Assembly: GCF_000003815.2 (NCBI RefSeq)
Contig: NC_049992.1
Coordinates: 1,363,724-1,427,723, forward strand
Source: Branchiostoma floridae
Taxonomy: Eukaryota; Chordata; Leptocardii; Amphioxiformes; Branchiostomatidae
DNA: 64,000 bases
Direction: 5' to 3'
Under the pieces are notes generated by a model. It was not told where the DNA came from, ran no database searches, and saw only the letters and a list, made by a program, of their open reading frames with translations. The translations under genes and the position numbers were made by a program. This document shows, piece by piece, positions 57,301-64,000 of the stretch; the stretch's first letter is position 1, and each line of letters begins with the position of its first letter.

Positions 57301-58673
57301 CTTGAGTGGCCGCTATAGACAGTTTTGACTGTATCTTTACCCTTTTCTCTCCGTCCACAGCTATCCGCACGTTGGGAGTGATCCTGGGAGCCTTCATGGT
57401 CACCTGTCTAAAGTGGCCACACTTCTCCAGTCCCTTGAGTGGCCGGTATAGACAGTTTTGGCTGTGCCTTAACCCTTTTTTCTTCGTCTACAGCCATCCG
57501 CACGCTGGGAGTGATCATCGGAGCCTTCATGGCCACCTGTCTAAAGTGGCCACACTTCCCCAGTCCCTTGAGTGGCCGCTATAGACAGTTTTGCCTGTAC
57601 CTTGACCCTTTTCCTCTGTCCACAGCTATCCGCACGCTGGGAGTGATCCTGGGCGCCTTCATCGTCACCTGTCTAAACTGGCCACACTTCTCCAGTCCCT
57701 TGAATGGCCGCTATAGACAGTTTTGACTGTATCTTTACCTTTTTGTGTCTGTCCACAGCCATCCGCACGCTGGGAGTGATCCTCGGAGCCTTCATGGTCA
57801 CGTGGCTGCCTTTCTTCATCTCGAATATCGTGCGGCCCTTCTGCGGCTGCGTGCCGGGGGAGGTGTTCGAAGGTGCGTTGGTTTTTATATATATCTATAT
57901 ATATATAATGCGGGACAGGAGACCTGGCGCATCCCCGTCTTGTAATTAGCCAGCGAAAGGGTATGTCACCCCGTAAGGGGCGGTATCACCCCGTCGTGTG
58001 TAAACATGTGCGAACATGTGTGATCACGTCGACCGATGATGATGATGATCTATATAGTGCGTAGAAGTAGTTGATTTCGAGCTGTGCTTCGCTATAAGCG
58101 AGATCAGAATTAGCGCTCACCCTCTTGAAGTAGAAAGAGAGCGTATTAGGGGTTTACTAGTGTGCAAAAGAATTTGTAGATACTGTACATCTAAAGCAGT
58201 GGAAGACGAAAAACTTTTTTATTTCCAAGTGTTTGTTCCACAAAACTGAAAAACCTTCTCTTCGACAGATTTCCTCTGACGTCACTGACGAGGGACAGGG
58301 ACTGCGATCTGCAACGTCTGACCATTTTTGAAGTCATATCCAGTTGCTTGATGAACTACTATTTGGTGTAAAATTATTTTTTATCCTGTATTTCACACCT
58401 TCAGGTCTGACGTGGCTGGGCTGGTGCAACTCCACCATGAATCCCGTCATCTACCCGCTCTTCATCAAGGACTTCAAGCAGGTCTTCCGCAAGTACCTGC
58501 CGTGCTGTCGCCAGCCGCCAGGGGGCAACGTCATGGGCATCCACGGGGTCCCGTTCCCGCTGCCGGGCCCGTCCACGTCCAACGAGAACGGCAACATCGA
58601 AATCAGCACTGTAGCCGGGACCGTTCCCGCCAACAACCGCGTCGATTCGCCGGTGGATGAACAGGCGAACTAA
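48329..58673 (+). CDS. HTR6-like: Gene C: 5-HT6-like serotonin receptor (class A GPCR), seven exons
   Basis: Exons 48329-48463, 51167-51265, 53119-53267, 55806-56081, 56440-56567, 57759-57872 and 58405-58673 have matching phases and give 389 residues. The N-terminus has two N-glycosylation sites (NGT, NSS). TM1 contains GNILVLLAV and TM2 LCVSDLL. TM3 has the amine-binding Asp in FDVMLCSASILNLCVISLDR, and the intron splits the Arg codon of DRY. TM4 includes WLLAIF; ECL2 has Cys (QCVFD). TM5 is TASIVTFYIPLAAILF with the Ala-Ser-x-x-Thr pattern of 5-HT6. TM6 is VTWLPFFISNIV and TM7 is WCNSTMNPVIYPLF, with a CC pair in the tail. The set FDVM-CSASILNLC, GW(H)E, TWLPFF-NIV and TWLG-CNSTMNP is distinctive of 5-HT6, which signals through Gs in vertebrates. 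ICL3 is short. Five of seven exons have partial flanking copies. Confidence 0.92.
48655..49790. repeat. Diverged tandem duplication in intron 1 of gene C
   Basis: Copy 1 (about 48655-49100) and copy 2 (about 49380-49790) share ordered blocks: CTTTAATAC, GAGTGC, CTTCTTTAAGAC followed by TTTTTATTACCCAC, ACGCTACGAGA, GCCGTCTGT, and GGGAGCATTAC. A MITE (49193-49346) lies between them. Each copy also shows an internal periodicity of roughly 140 bp. Confidence 0.8.
49193..49346. mobile_element. MITE with GGGGCCCGGCCGG inverted ends, copy 2
   Basis: TCACATTTCAAAACCGGGGC at the left pairs with GGGCCCCAGTTTGG...TGTGA at the right. Same family as 17151-17335 and 60993-61110. Confidence 0.85.
50680..50950 (-). 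mobile_element. SINE, minus-strand copy in intron 1 of gene C
   Basis: GACCCGAAGGCCACTCCAAG, ATCACGATTGAGACCAGG and GGAATGGTTTGATCCACACA match the reverse complement of the body and 3' region of the SINE at 46745-47234. Confidence 0.75.
50950..51166 (+). repeat. In-frame 90 bp acceptor-exon array before gene C exon 2
   Basis: Acceptor CCTTCAG precedes copies of the first 66 or so bases of exon 2 at 50987 and 51077; the true exon begins at 51167, spacing exactly 90 bp. The reading frame is open through both copies in the exon's own phase. Splicing to the first acceptor would insert 60 residues, two repeats of a TM1-like segment ending LVLFLQ. Confidence 0.95.
51350..51480 (-). mobile_element. 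SINE fragment, minus strand
   Basis: TTTGATTCACTCACACC, CCCTACTGATTCCGATAAGT and GTGTGGT match the minus-strand SINE body seen at 15235-15300. Confidence 0.65.
51905..51985 (+). repeat. tRNA-like sequence (probable SINE head)
   Basis: TGGCGTAGTTGACTAG and AGTTCGAACCTGGCG resemble A and B boxes. The anticodon arm does not fold convincingly, so it is not called as a tRNA gene. Confidence 0.4.
52576..52675. other. Assembly gap (100 N)
   Basis: Run of exactly 100 N immediately before the exon 3 copy array, so the array may be longer than shown. Confidence 0.98.
52680..53118 (+). repeat. Diverged acceptor-exon array before gene C exon 3
   Basis: Acceptors precede decayed copies of the exon start at 52765, 52874 and 52978; the true exon begins at 53119. 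Units share a CACACAC...CGTCGCCG...TTTAACATCACTCTTGTT intronic part. The 52978 copy retains about 60 bases of exon sequence (GCCATTGGAGTCACC, TACGGAGAGTGGAT). Confidence 0.85.
53460..55010. repeat. Segmental duplication in intron 3 of gene C, second copy split by a MITE
   Basis: Copy 1 (about 53460-53910) and copy 2 (about 54035-54370 plus 54796-55010) share ATTCATG-TCC-CGGTCA, AAAGAGCT, TTCAAGCATAACAC, CGGCTTACACAG, CAGGGCAAC-TTGTTTAC, GAAGTCA-T and CTTCCC(C)AGAC. A hAT-like MITE interrupts copy 2 at CATAACAC. Confidence 0.85.
54371..54795. mobile_element. hAT-like MITE with exact 8 bp target duplication, copy 2
   Basis: 425 bp. Terminal inverted repeats TAGTGGTGCGTACCTAAA. Flanked by CATAACAC at 54363-54370 and 54796-54803. 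The uninterrupted site (single CATAACAC) is present in the duplicate segment at 53681-53688. The interior is rich in AGGTCC/GGACCT words like the element at 45807. Confidence 0.95.
55255..55515. repeat. Minisatellite of about 55-65 bp units
   Basis: Four to five units of AAGCTGGTGTGTTACGCTGA, AGGGCGGTTATACCGGC, TATATAGATACAGATACAG. A solo unit lies at 41465-41525. Confidence 0.9.
55590..55805 (+). repeat. Acceptor-exon copies before gene C exon 4
   Basis: Acceptor plus the first 38-45 bases of exon 4 occurs at 55601 and 55740; the true exon begins at 55806 (spacing 139 and 66 bp). The 55740 copy reaches an in-frame TAA. The 55601 copy loses the frame on entering later copies. Confidence 0.93.
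56082..56150 (+). repeat. Donor-side copy of gene C exon 4 after a TTTG tract
   Basis: After the true donor (ACAG|GTGTGT at 56081) and a TTTG run, GTCACCTTCTACATCCCTCT and CTTTATGTACAG repeat the last 45 bases of exon 4 with substitutions. The copy's donor has become ATTTGT, so it is inactive. Confidence 0.88.
56680..56860. mobile_element. MITE with AGTCAAACCTGT inverted ends
   Basis: AGTCAAACCTGTATTAGGGG at the left pairs with ACAGGTTTGACTGT at the right. The interior repeats GGCCACCTGTC-ATAGTGGCC and GGTCCCTTG. Its right end is the source of the intronic part of the exon 6 array at 57200-57758. Confidence 0.88.
56885..57060 (+). mobile_element. SINE fragment, plus strand
   Basis: CTTGGGAAAGGCGCTTTTCT and CTCCACCCAGGTGAAAAATG match the SINE core and body; it is followed by ATGA repeats. 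Confidence 0.7.
57200..57758 (+). repeat. Chimeric 133 bp acceptor-exon-MITE array before gene C exon 6
   Basis: Copies start at 57228, 57361, 57494 and 57626; the true exon starts at 57759 (spacing 133, 133, 132, 133). Each has about 45 bases of exon 6 (ATCCGCAC to TTCATGGTCAC). It then switches to the right end of the MITE at 56680 (CTGTCTAAAGTGGCCACACT, CCTTGAGTGGCCGCTATAGA, CAGTTTTGACTGTA), followed by a pyrimidine tract and acceptor. Confidence 0.95.
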
Positions 58674-59010
58674 AAGGCAAAGACTTTTCAACCCATTTCG
58701 TCTCACGCCCAAAACCGCGTTGGTTCCCCAGTGAATGAACAGAACTAAAAGGCAAAGACTTCCATCTGAAACTAGAACAGTGCAATGGGAATCAGTACCA
58801 AAGACAGCACCATTCCCAACAACAATCGTACCACCAAGTCCCTGGCCGTAAACGGTGCCGTCTCCACTAACAACCGCGCTGCTTCCCCACCGGATGAATG
58901 GAAACAGCTCCTCCCTCTACAATGAGAAGGGTGCAGTTGAAATCAGCACAGTTGCCAGCACCGTTCACACTAACAACCGCGTTGATGCTCTGGTGGAGAA
59001 ATAGACACAA
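58674..59010 (+). repeat. Degenerate copies of the gene C exon 7 end in the 3' UTR
   Basis: After the stop at 58671-58673, blocks from the exon's last 110 bases recur up to three times (AACTAAAAGGCAAAGACTT, GAAATCAGCACAGTTGCCAG, CACTAACAACCGCG). The coding strand pattern decays with distance. Confidence 0.8.
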
Positions 59011-60050
59011 ACTAAGGGACAGGGACTTTCTAACCAACTCCATGTCCAGGTAACACAGTATCCTAAGAATTAGCATCGTGGTCATCCGTGTAACCAGCTT
59101 CGCGGTCGCCACGGGATCTAAGAACAGTCGCGCCCATGCTTCAGTGGAAAATAGACAAAATGATAAAGGACAAAAACACCGTTAGTGTACCGACAAAGCC
59201 GTGCCGAGCGGACGCAGATCCGAAGCTTACAGCACATCAGAAGAGACGGAGAATCTTAGAAGAGTCGAGTAGAATCCGTGTTCACCAGCAGCCGTACATG
59301 AAGATAAAAGGACACAGACTATGAAACACTCCACTTCAAACCGGAGCAGCATGCTTGTCATCAGTACCGCTGTTGGCACTTTTCCCAGCGCAAAGATGAT
59401 CAATAAAAGGATACATGAAAATAAACTACACGAAAAAAACTCTTAAAGCAGAGCAAAACAGCATTCTAGAATCAGCTTTCTCTATACTTCATATATGGGT
59501 CAATACAGCAGCAATTGCAATGGGTATCTGTGTTTTGTTGCAATCTCAATTAAATCAAATAAAAATCGGTAACTACTCCTAACACCATCCACAACAACTG
59601 TCCGAATGCCCGGGAGCATAAATAGATATAAGCTAGTTGTAACTCACTTTACATGATTGTAACATCAAACGAAAGTAGCCCATATCATATCCAATAAAGC
59701 ACCGTTGTGGCCGGAGGCTCCTGGTGACGCAGCATACACGCGGAACTGGTTTAAGTGGCAATTTGCACCGTTTTTGCAACATAATTGGACACTTTGATTG
59801 TAGCTAGCCAGCGGCTGCCACGTGGTTAAATGAAACCGCATATCAAAAATTAAGTTAGAAAGTTCTCGGAGCGAAATTCTGCTTTGATCATGATTCGGTA
59901 TATCAAGGCCCGTGCCATAACAAACTACAGAGAAGCACGTGCGATGGGGGCCAGGGAAACAACGTTAACCTCGGCTGTTGTCAACGGCGTTTAGTTTAAT
60001 AAACGCCCCTAACTATGTCTAGTATGTAACTGTATTACTGTATGGTCAGG
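59011..60050 (+). other. Gene C 3' UTR and downstream flank
   Basis: AATAAA signals at 59402 and 59420 are candidates for gene C polyadenylation. No additional gene recognised. Confidence 0.5.
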
Positions 60051-60226
60051 TACTGTAAATGCATTTAAGTTCGCGGGAATTTGATTTCGCGGTAACACCA
60101 TAGACTGCAGTCTAATAGTAATAACATAATAGAAAAATGTTTGCGGTGGTTTTAAGTTGACGGTGAAGTGGTCACCGCGAAAACTGCGAGCATTAATCCA
60201 CCGCAAACATTTCTGCATTTACAGTA
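60051..60226. mobile_element. TTCGCGG palindromic MITE, copy 3 (opposite orientation, internal deletion)
   Basis: 176 bp between TACTGTAAATGCATTTAAGT and CATTTCTGCATTTACAGTA. It is the reverse complement of the copies at 21317 and 30915, lacks about 35-40 bp of one arm, and retains ATAGACTGCAGTCTA. Confidence 0.92.
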
Positions 60227-60992
60227 TGTCCCAAATGCTCAAGCGTAAGTCCTCAGAACTTACATTGTATGTAAGTAGATGTGAACCAGCTGTGATGTGT
60301 ACACAGTGGTGTGGCCCAAGGGCTAAAGACAAGACGATGGGCACCGACTTATACACCTTAACATACGGGAAGGATTTCAAATAAAATGATTGTGTTGCCT
60401 TTTTATGTATCTCTTTCAGTGCCAGAAATATATTTGTAAATACCAACATTGTTAAAGTTTTAGAGTCGTTGCGACCACTTCTGTTGTATCAATCTTAGTT
60501 TATACGCTCGTAAATCCTTAGGAAATATGATAAATGTAGATTATTCCGTGTACATAATGCACCTCTAAATAACAAGATTCCTTGCACACTAACAAGTATT
60601 TTATTGAGCCGACGTATCAGACGGTCACTGAAATGTTGGTTGAGGCATGTAACCTCCTTGCTGTGACTTACCAACCGAATGAGCATATTCAGGGATACAT
60701 TAATTTACTATTGTATATTTGTATCGTTTCAATCGTTTTTGTTGATTGTCATCATGTGATTTGACTGTTGAATGCTGAGTTCATTTGTATATACAGAAAC
60801 TTTAACGTTATCTTCATTTGTCAGGTGTCCAAATAAAATCTTGAAAGACATGATGATTGTTGATTTTCTGGTTTTACAATTATACTTTTGCAGCCAAAAA
60901 TGACTAGACCACGACAAATAAAAGTATCTGATAAAAATTCTCCCGTATGTTTATAAATGTCCGATTCGTTCATTTCCGTCTCGTAATGCCTA

Positions 60993-61110
60993 CGTTAAAT
61001 TTCCAAACCGGGGCCCGGCCGGGCAGCTTTTAGGAACGAAAAGTATGATATAAAAGACACCAAACTACACAAAACGTAAAGAGAATAGCCGTGGGCAGTT
61101 TTTTCGTGTA
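60993..61110. mobile_element. MITE with GGGGCCCGGCCGGGC end, partial copy 3
   Basis: AAATTTCCAAACCGGGGCCC followed by GGCCGGGCAGCTTTTAGGAA is the reverse complement of the right half of 17151-17335, including ATGATATAAA and ACAAAACGTAAAGAGAAT. Confidence 0.8.
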
Positions 61111-61448
61111 TATCTAATATCTTTACAAAATAAGCATGTTTCGTTTTTACGGACCTCGCTTTGAAAATATGACGTTGTGGTTCCTACCATTCTAATTTGA
61201 CCTCTGATCTCCCACCTTCACCCTAAGTTACCTCAGTTGATTTTTTTACTTTTCTGTTGACTTATTGTATAAAATTTGTTGCTTATGTTTTGCATTATTG
61301 TTTATGAATTGTAGGACTCCATGAAGAATAGTGATACTACATGTATCACTAATGGAGATCCAAATAAAACAATTAAACAAACCGGCGTGGCCTTTTTAGG
61401 CGTATTTGCAAAGATTTTTCTTCAAAGTTTGAGCAGTTGAATATTAAT

Positions 61449-61560
61449 AGAGCCCGAAAAAAACGTCAAAAAACGTCAAAAACAGCCGAACCTCTGCTCC
61501 AAGCAGAGGTTCGGCTCCGGCTGTTTTTTGACGTCTACTTCCCAACTCGACAGGCTCTTT
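61449..61560. repeat. Strong hairpin element
   Basis: A perfect 15 bp stem AGCCGAACCTCTGCT / AGCAGAGGTTCGGCT has a 3-base loop (CCA). Outer pairing of AAAACGTCAAAAACAG with CTGTTTTTTGACGT extends it, interrupted by a CCG bulge. AGAGCC/GGCTCT lies at the extremities. Confidence 0.88.
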
Positions 61561-63738
61561 GTAGGATTGAAAATCTGGGGCATCCAACAAAATAAAGTTG
61601 TCCTCTAATTAAGCATTTGCGCGACTAAGGGTTGATTCGTGTTCAACTGGGCTGCTAATGGTTTTCTACATTGTCTGGATTCAAACTTATGTTACAAGTA
61701 CGCACTTCAGCATTCAGCCAACGCCAATCAGTTAGAAGCGTATGAAAAGAGCAGAGAGTATTCCTTTGTGAAAGAAACTAAAATACATCACGATCGTGAC
61801 TTATCTTCGGTAGCCCCGGTGTCAAGCCACATTCTGCCCCCACCAGATAATTGCCCCGACACTGCCTGGGGGTCTGCAGTATACCCGAGGGGAGAGAAGT
61901 GGAGTGCTTAGTAATCTAATTGTCAGACAGACGTTTTTGAATTAGGGGTCACACTGTAGCTGCTAACCCTATCAATGACCTTCCCGACCCCAAACAATAA
62001 CCCTAGCTATAGAACTCATCCCAAACCTAGCCCCAAACTGACACGCGCACTACCGCACGGAGCAAAATTTAAAAAAATAATACCTTCGGGGCAAACAAAA
62101 AAAAAAAAAAAAAAGGAAACATAGAAGAAGTTGCACTGCCTGGACTTGGCAGGTGTCTGAAGATCAAAATGACTTGTTTCGCAGTACTGTGTAATAACTA
62201 TCTACCAATATTACCATATAGGTATAGAGCCTCAAGTCGAGCCAAATGCCAATAAATATCTATTTTATCACCCGGTGAAAGTTTCCCCACAACATGACTT
62301 CTATCTATATTCTAAAAATCACTGGAGCTTTTAACATCTTGAGTATAAGATTTTCCAAATCAACCGTTGAACGGTAAATTTTAGAAAATATGTAAAAAGT
62401 AGTTAAATGCTTTTTATTGATGACATGTTGAGATGTCATTTTGAATCACATAAAAATGCGCCAGCAGTCAAAAGCCAAAAGTAACATAATCAATTTACAT
62501 GGAACTGAGGGCATTCACATCTTCATTCCCATTCATTGCCTGGAAGCAAAAAATCAAAAGGCATCAAAAGCCAAACTGATCCAACTTCAGACAAACCGAA
62601 AATTGAATCACGTCCCATCAAATCATACCAGAGATTTGTCGTTTTCTTCCATATGAAAATAGCAAGACCCATTAGGCCTGGAGAACGTGAGGTGTGGCTA
62701 TTGTGGAATGACGTAGATAGCTATATTCTATTTTTTTATATTGTCTGGATGGCAGATATTGGCACATTGGTGCACCACACCTGTGTTTTGGCACAATGTC
62801 GGCGTATAGTGACTATCGAGCCAGGGACCAATCGGTTCAGAGTTAACCGCTCCAAGCAGTACCTTATATCATTACCACTGTTCTGTGCAATGGTTTTCCA
62901 TCCTAAATGTACCATAATGATAGTCCCATTTAATATCAAATGTGTCTCTGTTGTTATCATGTTCACCTTCACAGAAGGGAAACATTGTTTTTGCTCTTTT
63001 TCTTCTTCTCCAAACAAATAAGGTCAATGACCTGGACCAGACGGCTGTCTCCATGGTTACTGGAGGTGTGGAGGTGTAGCAGGCACTCTCTGGGGTTTGA
63101 TTACATTATGTAGCATAATTTGCTACATTAGTGGCAAGACAGAGCTGGAGGGGCTGGTCACTATATGATTTCTTTTTCACTGTTGGCAATGTTGCAATTT
63201 GTTAGGAAAGACCATGTGACGGTAAACATTCCACAAATATACTGCCACATGTTACTTTATTCTAGTGTTTGTTTGTTTCACTGGTACGACACAAAAACAA
63301 ACAGAATCAAGAACAAATCCAACAAAGAAACAAAACCTGTACATAACATTTTATCATCATCAATCTTCACACCAACATTTCTAAAGAGGAAACGGAAGGA
63401 TTTACTCTAGCAGCATTGTAACTTTTGGCATTTCTTTTACTCTTCTGTAACTTTGATCCTTTAAGTTCGCAGCATCGAATTTTGTGGTGCAGTAAAAATG
63501 AAAATTCACAGGTGAAACGACTTTTAGGGTCATTTTCTAATGGCCAGAGGGATCAACAACCTCAAGGTCGTTGACCCCCACCTTACAGGCCTGCACATGT
63601 CTATGATGTAATCAAATATGCTATAGCAACATGATGAAAGACAAAGCAGTGCGATGAGGTCACCAAAGGGCACTGCAAGTTAAAAACATTGAAAGAATTT
63701 CAGAATTTAAGTATAGTAATCGTCTCTTTTCATCGGAG

Positions 63739-63837
63739 CTAGCCTGAAACCACCAGGCCTCTGAGGAGCACTTTGTACCGCTCGGTAGCGTCTCCCTTCA
63801 GCACCAGCTGTACAGCTGCCTCCACCGGCTCACTCGG
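63739..63837 (-). CDS. Terminal exon of an unidentified minus-strand gene
   Basis: On the minus strand, acceptor TTCCCCAG is followed at 63837 by 32 open codons and TAG (63741-63739). The peptide reads PSEPVEAAVQLVLKGDATER and ends LLRGLVVSG. The codon choice is GC-rich like other exons here, and the upstream polypyrimidine tract is good. I do not recognise the family. Upstream exons would lie beyond the window's right edge. Confidence 0.5.
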   Translation of the reverse strand, partial: PSEPVEAAVQLVLKGDATERYKVLLRGLVVSG

Positions 63838-64000
63838 CTGGGGAACAGGAAACAGGAGGAAGTCAACCATAAGTCTGACGGTCAGTCATAAAACATCTGA
63901 TGATTTACAAAATATATCCAGTACATGCATGAGTAACTGCTACACATACAAAGTACTAACTTGAAGAAAATGGGTAGAAGTCAGTGTTAGTGGCTGTTCC

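Larger units (their letters stand above)
60227..63738. other. Intergenic interval
   Basis: No secure gene. Contains a MITE fragment (60993-61110), a possible LINE 3' terminus ending TGGAGATCCAAATAAAAC (about 61310-61385), a hairpin element (61449-61560) and A-rich tracts. A weak exon-like stretch after a long pyrimidine tract is at 63022-63078 (VNDLDQTAVSMVTGGVE). A repeat related to 11611-11710 is at 63075-63170. Confidence 0.5.

Noticed and set aside
61639-61911. 90-residue ORF starting MFNWAANGFLHC
   Set aside because: No recognised motif, no splice partners, ordinary for chance ORFs in this composition.
62536-63021. 161-residue plus-strand ORF
   Set aside because: AT-rich, no domain recognised and no good splice or start context. 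It overlaps a long pyrimidine tract.
63022-63078. Short exon candidate after a strong pyrimidine tract (VNDLDQTAVSMVTGGVE)
   Set aside because: Acceptor and donor are passable but it is isolated, has no partner exon in phase and abuts an interspersed repeat; mentioned only in the interval note.

Overview
The window looks like nuclear DNA of an invertebrate chordate, most likely amphioxus (Branchiostoma). This is inferred from intron-rich genes with standard GT-AG boundaries, a 5-HT6-type amine receptor, a fibrinogen-domain lectin gene, many degraded LINE, SINE and MITE copies, and abundant minisatellites. Four runs of N mark assembly gaps.

Layout. 185-3917 (minus): two-exon secreted fibrinogen-related gene; its intron holds a LINE remnant and a decayed Tc1/mariner element. 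6007-15641 (plus): gene A, at least eleven exons, unrecognised. It has a coiled-coil/helical N-terminal part with a long hydrophobic stretch and a beta-rich C-terminal part. Its first intron contains a LINE with an uninterrupted reverse transcriptase frame. 20450-24611 (plus): gene B, a three-exon single-pass leucine-rich-repeat receptor of about 854 residues, with a plausible TATA box. About 25-48 kb: no convincing gene, but LINE 3' ends, tRNA-derived SINEs, two or more MITE families, a 300 bp palindrome and several tandem arrays. 48329-58673 (plus): gene C, a seven-exon 5-HT6-like serotonin receptor of 389 residues. 63739-63837 (minus): apparent terminal exon of a gene that continues beyond the window.

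The most striking signal runs through genes A, B and C. Fourteen of their 21 exons are flanked by single or tandem copies of one exon end together with its splice site. Nine cases copy the acceptor plus the exon 5' end; six copy the exon 3' end plus the donor; one exon has both. Many copied units are fused to other repeats: CCCTAA telomere-type repeats, TTTG/CAAA microsatellites, or the end of a MITE. Most acceptor copies reach a stop soon after the decoy acceptor. Two arrays (gene A exon 10, gene C exon 2) have units divisible by three and stay open, so alternative sites would insert whole peptide repeats. I recall, without being able to check, that minisatellites spanning intron-exon boundaries ('mirage' minisatellites) were described in amphioxus. 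What stands out here is their density, their two-sided form and the chimeric units.

The genes do not form an evident functional cluster. Mobile-element evidence is strong in places: two hAT-like MITEs have exact 8 bp target duplications, and one has an intact empty site preserved in a nearby duplicated segment.
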